Positions 25,736-34,679 of a stretch of DNA of 50,103 bases are shown here, piece after piece; position 1 is the first letter of the stretch; every line of letters begins with the position of its first letter. Below the pieces are notes generated by a model. It searched no databases and was not told the origin of the DNA. It saw only the letters and a program-made list of their open reading frames with translations. The position numbers were made by a program, and so were the translations under genes. Origin of the DNA: Polaromonas sp. (GTDB lineage: Bacteria; Pseudomonadota; Gammaproteobacteria; Burkholderiales; Burkholderiaceae_C). The stretch is taken from assembly GCA_013298815.1 (NCBI GenBank), contig JAAFJF010000021.1:1-50103 (forward strand), in the 5' to 3' direction.

Positions 25736-27070
25736 TTACGCCAATTCCTCTTTGCGGATGCGTGTGATTGGCGCCAAAACACTGCTCAGCGCCTGCATTT
25801 GCACCAAAGCCGAATCCATCTTTGACTCTATGCAATCGTGGGTCAAAATAATGACGTCGGTTTGGGTTGAACCCTCGCCTCCCACTTCGTCAGCTTCGCG
25901 CTGCAGCACCGCGTCGATGCTGATGCCAGCAGTCGCCAAAATGCCAGTGACCTTGGCCAGCACGCCAGCTTCGTCCGCAACGCGCAGGCGCAGGTAGTAG
26001 CTGGTGACGATGTCGCTCATCGGCAAAACTTGCAAATCGCTCATCGCATCGGGCTGGAAGGCCAAATGTGGCACGCGGTGCGCAGGGTCAGCGGTGTGCA
26101 GGCGGGTGATGTCAACCAAATCGGCAATCACGGCGCTGGCGGTCGGCTCTGAGCCTGCGCCTTTGCCGTAGTACAAGGTCGTGCCAACCGCATCGCCCTG
26201 CACCATGACGGCGTTCATCGCGCCTTCGACGTTGGCGATCAGACGTTTGTTAGGCACAAGGCTTGGGTGAACGCGTAGCTCCACGCCTTCTTTGCCGTTG
26301 GCTAGCACGCGTTTGGTGATACCCAGCAACTTGATACGGTAGCCCAGTTGTTCGGCGTATTTGATGTCTTGCGCGGCTAGTTTTGAGATGCCTTCAACAT
26401 AGGCTTTGTCAAATTGGACAGGAATGCCGAAAGCGATGGCTGACATCAGCGTCACTTTGTGCGCGGCGTCTACGCCTTCGATATCAAAGGTTGGATCTGC
26501 TTCTGCATAACCCAGCGCTTGAGCGTCTTTCAGGGCGGCGGAGAAGTCTAAGCCTTTGTCACGCATCTCGGACAGGATGAAGTTAGTCGTGCCGTTGATG
26601 ATGCCAGCAATCCACTGGATACGGTTAGCTGTTAAACCTTCACGCAAAGACTTGATGATGGGGATGCCACCGGCCACAGCCGCTTCAAACGCGACCATCA
26701 CACCCTTGGCTTGGGCTGCTGCAAAAATTTCAGTACCGTGAACTGCGAGAAGCGCTTTATTAGCCGTAACTACGTGTTTGCCTGCGGCAATAGCCTCCAT
26801 CACCAGCTGCTTGGCAATACCGTAGCCACCAATCAGCTCAATAACGATGTCAATATCCGGGTTCGCAATGATGGCGCGGGCGTCGTTGACGACTTTCACG
26901 TCAGCGCCTACAACGGCTTGCGCACGGGCGGTGTCAAGGTCTGCCACCATCGTGATTTCAATACCACGGCCAGCGCGACGCTGAATTTCGTTTTGGTTGC
27001 GGGTAAGAACGTTAAACACGCCGCTGCCGACGGTACCGATGCCTAAGAGGCCAACTTGGATAGGTTTCAT
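25736..27070 (-). CDS. hom: Homoserine dehydrogenase
   Basis: This 444-residue monofunctional enzyme reduces aspartate semialdehyde to homoserine. It has the N-terminal NAD(P) motif GLLGIGTVGSGV, the catalytic domain (GIINGTTNFILSEM, then LGYAEADPTFDIEGVDAAHK) and a C-terminal ACT domain (LRVADEAGVLAKVTGILATAGISIDAVLQ, about 355-430), expected to give threonine feedback. It stands between alaA and thrC in the same direction, with a 59-bp AT-rich gap to alaA that partly consists of a dispersed repeat. Confidence 0.97.
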   Translation of the reverse strand: MKPIQVGLLGIGTVGSGVFNVLTRNQNEIQRRAGRGIEITMVADLDTARAQAVVGADVKVVNDARAIIANPDIDIVIELIGGYGIAKQLVMEAIAAGKHVVTANKALLAVHGTEIFAAAQAKGVMVAFEAAVAGGIPIIKSLREGLTANRIQWIAGIINGTTNFILSEMRDKGLDFSAALKDAQALGYAEADPTFDIEGVDAAHKVTLMSAIAFGIPVQFDKAYVEGISKLAAQDIKYAEQLGYRIKLLGITKRVLANGKEGVELRVHPSLVPNKRLIANVEGAMNAVMVQGDAVGTTLYYGKGAGSEPTASAVIADLVDITRLHTADPAHRVPHLAFQPDAMSDLQVLPMSDIVTSYYLRLRVADEAGVLAKVTGILATAGISIDAVLQREADEVGGEGSTQTDVIILTHDCIESKMDSALVQMQALSSVLAPITRIRKEELA

Positions 27071-27118
27071 GAATAAATAAATGCAAAAATAAATTAATTT
27101 TAAATAAATAAAAGCATG

Positions 27119-27161
27119 TAGCCAGCGTTTTAACTGCCTGAGCCACTACGTTTTCTATAGC
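27119..27161 (-). repeat. Dispersed structured repeat, copy 7, overlapping the end of alaA
   Basis: On the minus strand: GCTAT-AGAAAAC-GTAG, GTGGCTCAGGCAG, TTAAAACGCTGGCTA. The alaA stop codon (27130-27132) lies inside it, so the element contributes the last nine or so residues (YRKRSGSGS) and the stop codon. The hairpin keeps its 7-nt loop, with one G-U pair replacing A-U. Confidence 0.7.
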
Positions 27162-28362
27162 TTTCTAGGAACTTTGCGATACGGTCGATCGCCTCACGCA
27201 AGTCATCTTCATGTGGCAAAAAGACGATGCGGAAGTGGTCTGGCGCAGGCCAGTTAAAGCCTGTTCCCTGTACCAGCATGACGCGGGTGGCTTTGAGCAA
27301 TTCTAAGAAAAACTGGCGGTCGTCTTTGATCGGGTAAATCACTGGGTCTAGCTTGGGGAACATGTACAGCGCAGCTTGTGGTTTGACGCAAGTTACACCC
27401 GGAATCGCCGTGATCAATTCATACGCCAAATCGCGCTGACGGCGCAGGCGGCCGCCCTCGCCCACCAGCTCGTTGATGCTTTGGTAGCCGCCCAGCGCCG
27501 TTTGAATCGCCCACTGGCCAGGCACGTTAGAGCACAGCTTCATGTTGGACAGCATGTTCAACCCTTCGATGTAGTCTTTGGCGATCGTTTTGTCGCCTGT
27601 GACCACCATCCAACCCGCGCGGTAGCCGCATGAGCGGTAGCTTTTACTCAATGAATTAAAGGTCAGCGTCAACACATCGGTAGACAAACTTGCCAGCGCC
27701 GTGTGCTTGATGCCGTCGTACAGCACCTTGTCATAAACTTCGTCCGCCAAAATCACCAAACCGTGCTCACGGGCGATGAGGATGATTTGCTTAAGCAACT
27801 CGTCAGAATACATCACTCCCGTCGGGTTGTTAGGGTTGATAACGACGATGCCGCGGGTAGCCGGCGTGATCTTGGCGCGGATATCGTCCAAATTCGGCAT
27901 CCAACCGTTTGCTTCATCGCAAAGATAATGCACGGGTTTGCCGCCTGAAAGGCTGGTCGCCGCCGTCCACAGCGGGTAGTCGGGCATGGGCAAGAGCAGT
28001 TCGTCGCCATTGTCCAAGAGCGCATTGGTTGCCATCGTGATGAGCTCACTCGCGCCATTGCCCAAGTAAATGTCGTCTAACGTGACGCCTGAGATGCCCT
28101 GTTTTTGCGTCTCGTGCATCACCGCTTTGCGAGCGCCAAAAATGCCTTTGCTGTCGCTGTAACCGGCTGAATTAGGCAAGTTACGAATCATGTCCTGCTG
28201 GATTTCCTCGGGCGCGTCAAAACCAAACACGGCGAGGTTGCCAAGGTTGAGTTTGATGATCTTCTGGCCTTCGTCCTCCATTTGACGCGCGGCATCCATG
28301 ATGGGACCGCGTATGTCATAAAGAACGTTTGCCAGTTTGGCCGATTTTTGAATTGTTTTCAC
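27130..28362 (-). CDS. alaA: AlaA-type pyridoxal phosphate-dependent aminotransferase
   Basis: This 410-residue class I aminotransferase is of the AlaA type (glutamate-pyruvate transamination). PLP-binding Lys is residue 240 in FNSLSKSYRSCGYRAGW; VINPNNPTGVMYS and ILADEVYDKVLYD are the other cofactor motifs. The start is GTG at 28362 (VKTIQKSAKLANVLYDIRG), supported by GGAGAAATT just upstream and by the usual N-terminus of homologues; a longer frame from 28392 lacks this support. The final residues and stop codon are encoded by a dispersed repeat. In Burkholderiales this gene commonly precedes hom and thrC and helps balance amino-acid pools. Confidence 0.9.
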   Translation of the reverse strand: MKTIQKSAKLANVLYDIRGPIMDAARQMEDEGQKIIKLNLGNLAVFGFDAPEEIQQDMIRNLPNSAGYSDSKGIFGARKAVMHETQKQGISGVTLDDIYLGNGASELITMATNALLDNGDELLLPMPDYPLWTAATSLSGGKPVHYLCDEANGWMPNLDDIRAKITPATRGIVVINPNNPTGVMYSDELLKQIILIAREHGLVILADEVYDKVLYDGIKHTALASLSTDVLTLTFNSLSKSYRSCGYRAGWMVVTGDKTIAKDYIEGLNMLSNMKLCSNVPGQWAIQTALGGYQSINELVGEGGRLRRQRDLAYELITAIPGVTCVKPQAALYMFPKLDPVIYPIKDDRQFFLELLKATRVMLVQGTGFNWPAPDHFRIVFLPHEDDLREAIDRIAKFLESYRKRSGSGS

Positions 28363-28519
28363 AATTTCTCCAGTGGGAAGATAGCTGAGCATTTATGGGT
28401 TTAACCTTTGATTTGACCACACTTTTGCCTCTAAAAAATCTTGCAATCGCCCAAAAATAGTGCAGTGCAGCAAACCAGACATATTTATGATGTTTATTTG
28501 ACGCAATTAGAATGTAAGA

Positions 28520-28909
28520 ATGAAACTTGAAGCAGACAATTTTGACGTGCAGACCATCCAAGGATACGGACCAGGCTGGGTGGGTGTCCAGGGCGAAAAA
28601 ATCACACACAGCGTAATATTGGGCTCTAAAGGGCAGAGAACTAACTGGCGATGTAGTTGTTACGAAGATCTGACAGAAGCACACTTTGCACAATTGGCTG
28701 AGTTTGATGCTGAATTAATCATTTTCGGTTCAGGCTCGCGAATTTGCTTCCCACCGGCAGCCTGGCTGCAGCCTTTGATGGCAAAACGCATAGGCTTGGA
28801 GACCATGGATACAGGCGCTGCCTGTCGCACATACAACATTTTGGCGGGCGAAGGCCGCCGTGTCGTTGTCGCCTTGGTGCTAGATCAGGCAACATCTTCA
28901 GCGAATTGA
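28520..28909 (+). CDS. Mth938-like domain protein (DUF498/Xcc1710 family)
   Basis: This 129-residue protein is a small cytoplasmic MTH938-like domain. The pattern GPGWVGVQGEKITHSVILGSKG and ELIIFGSGSRICFPPAAWLQPL then TGAACRTYNILAGEGRRVVVALVL is typical. Mitochondrial relatives (NDUFAF3) assist complex I assembly, but the bacterial function is unproven. It is divergent from alaA with a 157-bp gap and is followed by the peroxiredoxin gene 100 bp downstream. Confidence 0.85.
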   Translation: MKLEADNFDVQTIQGYGPGWVGVQGEKITHSVILGSKGQRTNWRCSCYEDLTEAHFAQLAEFDAELIIFGSGSRICFPPAAWLQPLMAKRIGLETMDTGAACRTYNILAGEGRRVVVALVLDQATSSAN

Positions 28910-29009
28910 GGCTTAACAGGCGAGGACGTTACGTCTAGTCACAGCATTTCTAGGCTAAAATAGAGGGTTGCTGCTCTAGCTCTGAAACACTGCGAGATTT
29001 AATACTTAT

Positions 29010-29510
29010 ATGGCGATCGTTGTTAATAAACTCCTCCCTGAATTTGAATCAATTGCTACAAGCGGTGTCAAAGTAACCAACACCTCTCACCTCGGAAACA
29101 CCATGGTTTTGTTTTTCTATCCGAAAGACAACACGCCTGGCTGCACCACAGAGGCCATGCAATTTCGTGACAAAAACAAAGACTTTGTCAAAGCTGGTGC
29201 AACCGTTTTCGGTGTATCACGCGACAACATGACTTCTCACAATGACTTCAAACTCAAACTCGAACTCCCGTTTGAACTGATTGCTGACACAGAAGAAAAA
29301 ATGTGTCACATGTTTGGTGTGGTCAAAAATAAAATCATGTATGGCAAAAAGGTCAAAGGCATTGAGCGCAGCACCTTTTTGATCGGCCCTGATGGTATCT
29401 TGGTTGAAGAATGGCGCGGATTGAAAGTGCCTGGCCACGTGGATGACGTGCTGAAGGCAGTCAAAGCTTTGAACAAATCAGTCAAAGAAAAAGAAAAGCT
29501 CGCAGCTTAA
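29010..29510 (+). CDS. bcp: Thioredoxin-dependent peroxiredoxin, Bcp/PrxQ type
   Basis: This 166-residue cytoplasmic peroxiredoxin reduces hydrogen and organic peroxides. The peroxidatic cysteine is Cys45 in DNTPGCTTEAMQF. Many Bcp proteins have a resolving cysteine five residues later, but here that position is Met50. The only other cysteine is Cys99 (EEKMCHMFGV), so it is either a 1-Cys-like enzyme or uses another resolving partner. YPKDNTPGC and GIERSTFLIGPDG are family signatures. The tail is lysine-rich. A terminator follows at 29612. Confidence 0.92.
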   Translation: MAIVVNKLLPEFESIATSGVKVTNTSHLGNTMVLFFYPKDNTPGCTTEAMQFRDKNKDFVKAGATVFGVSRDNMTSHNDFKLKLELPFELIADTEEKMCHMFGVVKNKIMYGKKVKGIERSTFLIGPDGILVEEWRGLKVPGHVDDVLKAVKALNKSVKEKEKLAA

Positions 29511-29611
29511 TCTCAATACCAGGCTTAAAATTTGTAACACATCAAATAGTCATCTGAGATGTGCATAATGAAAGCATGCATTTGACTAACAAGTTACTCA
29601 CATCAAACAAA

Positions 29612-29639
29612 GCCGCCTTGGCAACTAGGCGGCTTTTTT
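29612..29639 (+). terminator. Rho-independent terminator after the peroxiredoxin gene
   Basis: GCCGCCT (29612-29618) pairs perfectly with AGGCGGC (29627-29633) across an 8-nt loop, followed by six T residues. It lies 100 bp after the peroxiredoxin stop, which is farther than usual, and separates that gene from phoH. Confidence 0.88.
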
Positions 29640-29704
29640 GCTTTTTCAGCTGATTTTTAACGACGTTACTGTGTTATTTCATTAACTAGGGTTTTTTAAA
29701 CTTT

Positions 29705-31363
29705 ATGCCATTACCTCCAGCACCGACCAAGCGCGCATCGCTTTTAGCATCCAGCAAATTTGCGACAAATCTAACAGCACCACTCAAACTGGAAAAGCCC
29801 GTTGCCAAGGATCTGCGCCAAGAAAATGAAGATCAAAAGACTAGCAACAGAAATCCAGCTATTGCTACGACTGATTCTCTACCGAGTTATCAAAAAGTGG
29901 TTACGAATACGCCTGTGCAAGCTGCAACGGCTGCAACCAAGGCTAAACGAGCCAAGCCAAACGGCCCGACCAAACTCTTTGTTCTAGACACCAACGTGTT
30001 AATGCACGACCCTATGTGCCTGTTCCGCTTTGAGGAGCATGACATTTACCTGCCCATGATTGTGCTGGAGGAGCTGGACGGCCACAAAAAAGGCATGACA
30101 GAGGTAAACCGCAACGCACGCCAGACTAGCCGTTCATTAGATGCCTTAGCTGCAGCCAAAGGTGCAGACATGGCACTAGGGTTGCAGCTGGAGACCACTG
30201 GACACAAAGAAGCCAAAGGACGCTTGTTCTTCCAAACCCAAGTGTTGGACTACAGCTTGCCTTCTAGCCTGCCTCAGGGCAAGGCAGACAACCAAATTTT
30301 GGGCGTAGTCGAGGCTTTACGTAAGGCAAATGCTGGAAAAGACGTCGTTTTGGTGTCTAAAGATATCAACATGCGCGTTAAAGCGCGCGCTTTGGGACTG
30401 CTTGCGGAAGACTACCAAAACGACAAAACGCTGGAAGATGGCGATCTGCTCTATTCTGGCGCGCTAGCATTGCCTGCAGATTTTTGGACAAAACAGGCCA
30501 AGAAGGTTGAAAGCTGGCAAGAAGGACATGCCACGTTTTACCGTTTGTCTGGCCCCTTAGTGCAAGAAATGCTGGTCAATCAGTTTGTCTACTTTGAAGC
30601 CGCAGGAGAGCCCAGCTTGTACGCCCGCGTGGTTGAAGTGCGCGCTCAAAACAATGTACATAGCGTGGTTTTGAAAACACTGAAAGACTACAAACACATG
30701 AAGAACGTCGTTTGGGGTGTGGCAGCACGCAACCGCGAGCAAAACTTTGCCATGAACCTGCTGATGGACCCCGAAGTCGATTTTGTCACCCTCGCCGGCA
30801 CGGCAGGCACGGGTAAAACCTTGATGGCGTTAGCTTGCGGCCTCACCCAAGTGCTTGACGACCGCCGTTATACCGAAATCATCATGACTCGTGCGACGGT
30901 GAGTGTGGGTGAAGATATTGGCTTTTTACCCGGTACCGAAGAGGAAAAAATGGGTCCGTGGATGGGTGCGATGGACGACAACTTGGAAGTTCTCGCCAAA
31001 ACCGAAACCACAGCCGGCGAATGGGGCCGTGCGGCGACGAACGAGCTGATCCGCAGCCGCATCAAGGTGAAAAGTATGAACTTCATGCGCGGACGCACGT
31101 TTTTGAACAAATACGTCATCATCGACGAAGCCCAAAACTTGACCCCCAAGCAAATGAAAACCCTGATCACCCGCGCCGGGCCAGGCACCAAAATCGTCTG
31201 CATGGGCAACTTGGCGCAAATCGACACCCCGTATCTGACCGAAGGCTCCTCGGGCATGACCTACGCTGTCGACAAGTTCAAAGGCTGGCCGCATGGCGGG
31301 CACATCACGCTGGCGCGTGGCGAGCGTTCACGGTTGGCGGATTTTGCGAGCGAAGTGCTTTAA
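29705..31363 (+). CDS. phoH: PhoH family protein with N-terminal PIN domain
   Basis: This 552-residue cytoplasmic protein is of the PIN-PhoH (YlaK/PhoH2) type, thought to combine RNase and RNA-helicase-like activity. The first 80 or so residues are poorly conserved and rich in T, A and K. The PIN domain starts at KLFVLDTNVLMHDP (Asp95), followed by LPMIVLEELDGHKKG. The PhoH ATPase has the Walker A motif GTAGTGKTLMALACGL (near residue 364) and the later IIDEAQNLTPKQMKTLITRAG. No good Shine-Dalgarno precedes the ATG. It is followed by a dispersed repeat and the convergent dnaB. Confidence 0.93.
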   Translation: MPLPPAPTKRASLLASSKFATNLTAPLKLEKPVAKDLRQENEDQKTSNRNPAIATTDSLPSYQKVVTNTPVQAATAATKAKRAKPNGPTKLFVLDTNVLMHDPMCLFRFEEHDIYLPMIVLEELDGHKKGMTEVNRNARQTSRSLDALAAAKGADMALGLQLETTGHKEAKGRLFFQTQVLDYSLPSSLPQGKADNQILGVVEALRKANAGKDVVLVSKDINMRVKARALGLLAEDYQNDKTLEDGDLLYSGALALPADFWTKQAKKVESWQEGHATFYRLSGPLVQEMLVNQFVYFEAAGEPSLYARVVEVRAQNNVHSVVLKTLKDYKHMKNVVWGVAARNREQNFAMNLLMDPEVDFVTLAGTAGTGKTLMALACGLTQVLDDRRYTEIIMTRATVSVGEDIGFLPGTEEEKMGPWMGAMDDNLEVLAKTETTAGEWGRAATNELIRSRIKVKSMNFMRGRTFLNKYVIIDEAQNLTPKQMKTLITRAGPGTKIVCMGNLAQIDTPYLTEGSSGMTYAVDKFKGWPHGGHITLARGERSRLADFASEVL

Positions 31364-31367
31364 TTTA

Positions 31368-31412
31368 CTATCAATTAGATAGCTGCTTAGGCAGCAAATA
31401 CGCTGGCTAAAG
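31368..31412 (+). repeat. Dispersed structured repeat, copy 8
   Basis: CTAT-CAATTAG-ATAG, CTGC-TTAG-GCAG, then AAATACGCTGGCTA lie 5 bp after the phoH stop and about 43 bp before the dnaB stop, in the convergent gap. Both hairpins are intact. Confidence 0.82.
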
Positions 31413-31454
31413 AAGAAAATAGGCGTATTTGTTGCCCATTTTCACGTTTTAAAT

Positions 31455-32945
31455 TTAATAATCGCCGCCCCCACTCGCCAAGCTTTCAAACTTGGTAATC
31501 GGTTTCAAGAAAGCAAGTTTCACAGTGCCGGTCGGGCCGTTACGCTGTTTGGCGATGATGACTTCAGCGACGCCTGGCTCTTTGGAGAGTTCTTTGGTGT
31601 AGTAGTCGTCGCGGTAGATGAACATGATGATGTCAGCATCCTGCTCAATAGCGCCGGATTCGCGCAGATCGCTCATCATGGGGCGTTTGTCGGTTCGGGT
31701 TTCTACGCTTCGGTTCAGCTGAGACAGCGCAATCACGGGGCATTGGAGCTCTTTGGCGAGCATTTTCAAGCCACGGGAGATTTCGCCCAGCTCGGTCGCG
31801 CGGTTTTCACCGTTGCCGCCACCGCCTGAACCGCTCATGAGCTGGAGGTAATCAACCACGATCAAACCCAACTTGCCGCATTTACGGGCTAAACGGCGGG
31901 CGTTGGCGCGTAGTTCGCTGGAATTCAAACCAGCGCTTTCGTCGATGTGCAAAGATACGGTGCGCAGCTTTTCAATCGCCTCAGTTAAACGCGGCCATTC
32001 TTCGTCACTCAATTTACCGGTTCGCAAATGGGTTTGGTCAATGCGACCAATCGAGCCAACCACACGAACGGCCAATTGCGCTGCGCCCATCTCCATGGAG
32101 AACACGGCGACTGGCAGGCCTTCGTTCAAAGCGACGTGCTCGGCAATATTGATCGCCAAGGCGGTTTTACCCATGGACGGGCGGGCTGCTAGCACGATCA
32201 TGTCGCCGGCTTGGAAACCCGAAGTCATGCGGTCCAGATCGTAAAAACCTGTGGGCACGCCGGTGATGTCGTTCGGGTTGTCCGCCATTTCCTGTACGCG
32301 GTCCAGCAAATCGACCACCAAGGTGTCCATGCTTTGGAAGCCCTGCTTCATGCGTGAGCCTTCTTCACCGATGTTGAAGATTTTTTGCTCAGCTTCGTCG
32401 ACGATGGTCGCTACAGGGCGGCCTTGGGTGTTGAACGCGTTGGTAGCTATTTCGTCGCTGACGCTGACAAGTTTGCGCAAAATGGCGCGTTCACGCACGA
32501 TTTCGGCGTAGCGGCGGATATTGCTGGCGCTGGGCACGTATTGCGCCAAGGAGTTGAGGTAGCTCAAGCCACCGACTTCTTCGGACTTGCCTAAGTTTTG
32601 TAGCTGCTCGTAAACAGTAATGACGTCCGCGGGTTTGGAGGCATTGATAAGCGTGGTCATCGCGCTGTAAATCAAGCGGTGCTCGTAGCGATAAAAGTCG
32701 CTGTCGTTGAGCAAGTCCCCTACCCTGTCCCAGGCCGCGTTGTCGAGCAACAAACCGCCTAAAACGCTGGATTCGGCTTCAATGGAGTGCGGCGGGATGC
32801 GCAGTTGAGCGATTTGCCGGTCTGGAATGAAATCTTGGCTGATTCGGTCACCAAAATCGCCCTCCACCACTGCACTTTGCAAGTCGTGGTTGATATCGGC
32901 AAATGAAGCGTCTAAAGACGCGTCTGTAGGGATAACTGCTGACAT
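31455..32945 (-). CDS. dnaB: Replicative DNA helicase DnaB
   Basis: This 496-residue hexameric helicase unwinds DNA at the replication fork. The N-terminal DnaG-interaction domain contains IPPHSIEAESSVLGGLLLDN. The RecA-like domain has Walker A ARPSMGKTALAINIAEHVAL, AVFSMEMGAAQLAVR, LIVVDYLQLMSG and FIYRDDYY. The start at 32945 (MSAVIPTDASL) is backed by AAGGAAATTC just upstream; the frame stays open farther but that extension is not DnaB-like. It lies downstream of the rplI operon, separated by a strong terminator and a roughly 200-bp gap, so it has its own promoter. Confidence 0.97.
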   Translation of the reverse strand: MSAVIPTDASLDASFADINHDLQSAVVEGDFGDRISQDFIPDRQIAQLRIPPHSIEAESSVLGGLLLDNAAWDRVGDLLNDSDFYRYEHRLIYSAMTTLINASKPADVITVYEQLQNLGKSEEVGGLSYLNSLAQYVPSASNIRRYAEIVRERAILRKLVSVSDEIATNAFNTQGRPVATIVDEAEQKIFNIGEEGSRMKQGFQSMDTLVVDLLDRVQEMADNPNDITGVPTGFYDLDRMTSGFQAGDMIVLAARPSMGKTALAINIAEHVALNEGLPVAVFSMEMGAAQLAVRVVGSIGRIDQTHLRTGKLSDEEWPRLTEAIEKLRTVSLHIDESAGLNSSELRANARRLARKCGKLGLIVVDYLQLMSGSGGGGNGENRATELGEISRGLKMLAKELQCPVIALSQLNRSVETRTDKRPMMSDLRESGAIEQDADIIMFIYRDDYYTKELSKEPGVAEVIIAKQRNGPTGTVKLAFLKPITKFESLASGGGDY

Positions 32946-33092
32946 GAATTTCCTTGAATCTAACCCTAAATAGTAATACGAACGACCATAAAAGTCACAT
33001 GAAAAGCTGTGTATAACCCATGGTTTTCTTCTGTATAACTTCTGTATAAACAACTAAATTGTGTGCAAAACTTTCAAAACTAAAAACACAAT

Positions 33093-33124
33093 AAAAAAGG
33101 CCACCGAGTTTGCACTCGGCAGCC
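33093..33124 (-). terminator. Rho-independent terminator of the rpsF-rplI operon
   Basis: On the minus strand, GGCTGCCGAGT pairs with ACTCGGTGGCC across a 4-nt loop (one mismatch), followed by a run of six T residues. It lies 24 bp after the rplI stop codon. Confidence 0.9.
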
Positions 33125-33147
33125 TTTTGGGAGGGTGAAACTGCTAA

Positions 33148-33600
33148 TTAAGCAGATTCGCCGTACACAGTCACGGTGATTTCAGCAACCACATCAGTGT
33201 GCAAAGACACTGTCACGCTACTGTCGCCAACAACCTTGATCTGGCCATTTGGCATACGAACTTGTGACTTCAAGACTTTGTAGCCTTGTTTGCCCAATTC
33301 TTCTGCGATGTCTGCATTGGTCACAGAGCCAAACAAACGACCGTCAACACCCGCTTTTTGCGTCAACTTGATGACGGTGCCGCCAAGTTTCGCGCCTTGC
33401 GCTTGTGCATCAGCCAATTTGGCAGCGGCTTGTTTTTCTAATTCAGCGCGTTTGATTTCAAACTCTTTTTTCGCTGATTCAGTCGCACGACGAGCGCGGC
33501 CAGATGGGATCAAAAAGTTACGTGCGTAGCCGTCTTTTACTTTGACGATATCGCCCAAATTGCCGACGTTAACAACTTTGTCTAATAGAATAATTTGCAT
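33148..33600 (-). CDS. rplI: 50S ribosomal protein L9
   Basis: This 150-residue L9 protein has the N-terminal RNA-binding domain ([36 protein letters not shown]), a long central helix rich in A, K and E, and the C-terminal domain with [20 protein letters not shown]. It is the last gene of the rpsF-priB-rpsR-rplI operon, 12 bp after rpsR. Confidence 0.98.
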   Translation of the reverse strand: MQIILLDKVVNVGNLGDIVKVKDGYARNFLIPSGRARRATESAKKEFEIKRAELEKQAAAKLADAQAQGAKLGGTVIKLTQKAGVDGRLFGSVTNADIAEELGKQGYKVLKSQVRMPNGQIKVVGDSSVTVSLHTDVVAEITVTVYGESA

Positions 33601-33612
33601 GGTGACTACTCC

Positions 33613-33894
33613 TTAGATGCGGTGCTGGTCGCTGTACGGGACCAAAGCCAAGAAACGCGCACGTTTGATAGCGGTGTTGAGTTGACGCTGGTAAATGGCA
33701 CGTGTGCCAGTCAAGCGCGCTGGAATAATTTTGCCGTTTTCGGCGATGAAATCACGCAATGTGTCGACGTCTTTGTAGTCAATCTCGACAACGTCGGCCA
33801 CCGTGAAACGGCAGTAGCGCTTGCGCTTGAACAACAAATTTTGTGCGGGGCGCTTTGGGCGCTTGTCTTTGTTAAAACGTTTTGGTCCGGGCAT
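33613..33894 (-). CDS. rpsR: 30S ribosomal protein S18
   Basis: This 93-residue S18 has a basic N-terminal extension ([19 protein letters not shown]) and the conserved [24 protein letters not shown] block. S18 binds S6 on the 30S platform; the S6 gene opens the same operon. It stands between priB and rplI. Confidence 0.98.
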   Translation of the reverse strand: MPGPKRFNKDKRPKRPAQNLLFKRKRYCRFTVADVVEIDYKDVDTLRDFIAENGKIIPARLTGTRAIYQRQLNTAIKRARFLALVPYSDQHRI

Positions 33895-33914
33895 GATGGA
33901 CTCCTAAAAAATGA

Positions 33915-34196
33915 TTAATTAAATTCTTGAATATGAAACACGACATTTTTACCTTGGCGGGCGGCTCCTAAGTAGCCGGTGAACTTCCAAACACTGCCTA
34001 AAGTCTGTTTACCGATAGATTCGGCAAGATAACCTATTGCAAGAGCTTGTAAATTAACTTTAACTTGCCGTTTGGCTCCCATTTCTTGAACTTCAGTATC
34101 ACTCTCAAGTGAAAAATTCAAAGCTGGTAATCCGGCTGGTGTATATCGCAGAGGTGAAACCTCAACAAGGCACGCAGTTAAAACTAATTGGTTCAC
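33915..34196 (-). CDS. priB: Primosomal replication protein N (PriB)
   Basis: This 93-residue OB-fold single-stranded-DNA-binding protein supports PriA-dependent replication restart. MNQLVLTACLVEVSPLRYTPAGLPALNFSLES and the closing VVFHIQEFN are typical of the beta-proteobacterial form. The start codon is GTG at 34196. Its place between rpsF and rpsR is standard in these bacteria, which couples restart-primosome supply to ribosome synthesis. Confidence 0.93.
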   Translation of the reverse strand: MNQLVLTACLVEVSPLRYTPAGLPALNFSLESDTEVQEMGAKRQVKVNLQALAIGYLAESIGKQTLGSVWKFTGYLGAARQGKNVVFHIQEFN

Positions 34197-34212
34197 ACCA
34201 AAGATTTAAAAA

Positions 34213-34581
34213 TTATTGTGCTGCGTACTCTGATTGTTGGGTTTTACGTGTTTCTTCGCGCTCAACAGTCTTCATCATCGCTGATGGTGCTGTATCTGCG
34301 GCTTTACGCAAAACGGTGAGGTGACGCAAAACTGCATCGTTGAACTTGAACGCATGCTCAAGTTCAGCCATCACGGCTTGGTCAGCTTCGATGTTCACGC
34401 ACAAGTAGTGTGCTTTTGACAGCTTGTTGATTTGGTAAACCATTTGACGACGGCCCCAATCTTCAACACGGTGCACCTTGCCGCCGCCAGCGGTAATCAT
34501 GCCCTTGTAACGCTCCAGCATAGCTGGAACTTGTTCACTTTGATCCGGGTGGATCAACAAAACGATCTCATAATGACGCAT
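34213..34581 (-). CDS. rpsF: 30S ribosomal protein S6
   Basis: This 122-residue S6 ([22 protein letters not shown], with [22 protein letters not shown]) is the first gene of the rpsF-priB-rpsR-rplI operon. I place the start at ATG 34581, with AAGGAG five bases upstream; a GTG two codons earlier falls inside that ribosome-binding site. The C-terminal tail (about residues 95-122) is hydrophilic and typical of the longer proteobacterial form. Confidence 0.97.
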   Translation of the reverse strand: MRHYEIVLLIHPDQSEQVPAMLERYKGMITAGGGKVHRVEDWGRRQMVYQINKLSKAHYLCVNIEADQAVMAELEHAFKFNDAVLRHLTVLRKAADTAPSAMMKTVEREETRKTQQSEYAAQ

Positions 34582-34679
34582 AGACACTCCTTTAGGGATA
34601 AAGCCACCCGCTGCGTCTACATGACGGCCAAATTCAGAATTGAATCCAGCTCCCTGTAGCGGTGTGGCAAGGGAAAGCC

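Noticed and set aside
29520-29640. Small RNA between the peroxiredoxin and phoH genes
   Set aside because: The terminator is far from the stop codon, but I see no promoter or conserved structure before it, so an extended 3' untranslated region is the simpler explanation.
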